This document shows, one piece after another, positions 63,872 to 64,000 of a stretch of 64,000 nucleotides of DNA. Origin of the DNA: CAIWHR01 sp963724975 (lineage in GTDB: Bacteria > Pseudomonadota > Gammaproteobacteria > Burkholderiales > Casimicrobiaceae); assembly GCA_963724975.1 (NCBI GenBank), contig CAVRXB010000003.1:62001-126000 (forward strand). Reading direction: 5' to 3'. The translations under genes were made by a program, and so were the position numbers. The notes beneath the pieces are model-generated. The model saw only the letters and a program-made list of their open reading frames with translations. It ran no database searches and had not been told where the DNA came from. Position 1 is the stretch's first letter; every line of letters starts with the position of its first letter.

Positions 63872-64000
63872 TCGTGCCGAAAGATCTGGTTCTGACCGCC
63901 GATCGCGTCAGCCTGCGAAAGCTTGCCGAATCCGACACGACAGCTCTGTTCGCAATGTTCTCGCACCCGGAAGTCATGCGCTACTGGAGCCGGGAGGCGA
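63868..64000 (+). CDS. RimJ-type GNAT acetyltransferase, cut by window end
   Basis: 44 residues visible: VLTADRVSLRKLAESDTTALFAMFSHPEVMRYWSREA, the typical N-terminus of a GNAT acting on proteins or small molecules. The frame is open at the window end. Overlaps the previous stop by four bases. Confidence 0.75.
   Translation, partial: MIVPKDLVLTADRVSLRKLAESDTTALFAMFSHPEVMRYWSREA

Overview
The window is high-GC DNA from a soil- or sediment-type betaproteobacterium. This is inferred from tolB-pal-cpoB, rlpA, mutY, FixJ-type regulators, PF04392 binding proteins and many single-copy accessory genes; no rRNA or other taxonomic marker is present, so the assignment is by gene style only. The central feature is a large chromosomal integron running from about 17.2 to 44.1 kb. 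Its integrase carries an in-frame internal deletion and should be inactive.

Layout. 1-6.6 kb: a sulfatase cut by the left edge, two response regulators, a hybrid-sensor histidine kinase and a patatin-like lipoprotein, all on the minus strand. A palindromic direct repeat lies upstream of both the kinase and the patatin gene. 6.7-9.4 kb: a small secreted protein, two tRNA-Lys genes, a DUF1178 protein and a frameshifted YeeE transporter. 9.4-12.2 kb: a secreted protein, an ECF sigma factor and a frameshifted anti-sigma-like protein. 12.2-17.2 kb: mutY, cpoB, pal, tolB and rlpA on the minus strand, plus a 53-residue basic protein. 17.2-44.1 kb: the integron, with minus-strand intI, attI near 18046 and plus-strand cassettes separated by attC sites. 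Fourteen cassettes from 18.0 to 31.9 kb show the diagnostic signature: the first bases of the cassette are complementary to the R'' core of the attC at its own 3' end. Further right the attC sites decay, then mostly vanish (37.7-43.6 kb), and a last recognisable one lies at 44064-44130.

Cassette cargo includes a BLUF photosensor, five PF04392 ABC-type substrate-binding proteins without permeases, a BrnT/BrnA toxin-antitoxin pair, a HEPN-like protein, GNAT acetyltransferases, an acyl-CoA ligase/VOC/GrpB block, an ABM monooxygenase with a quinone-oxidoreductase-like enzyme, a GDCCVFCS zinc-binding protein and small membrane proteins.

46.1-49.3 kb holds a minus-strand sugar ABC transporter (binding protein and two permeases, no ATPase). 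49.7-64 kb is a run of roughly 25 small plus-strand genes (GNAT, isochorismatase, esterase, macrodomain, GFA, OsmC, cupin, methyltransferase, DUF202, DUF2277, peroxiredoxin and an AAC(6')-like acetyltransferase). They resemble cassette cargo in kind, but I see no attC sites among them.

Four genes contain apparent frameshifts (YeeE, anti-sigma, a cassette gene, a GFA protein). Each could be a real lesion or an assembly error. All functions are inferred from the sequence by eye; no database search was run.
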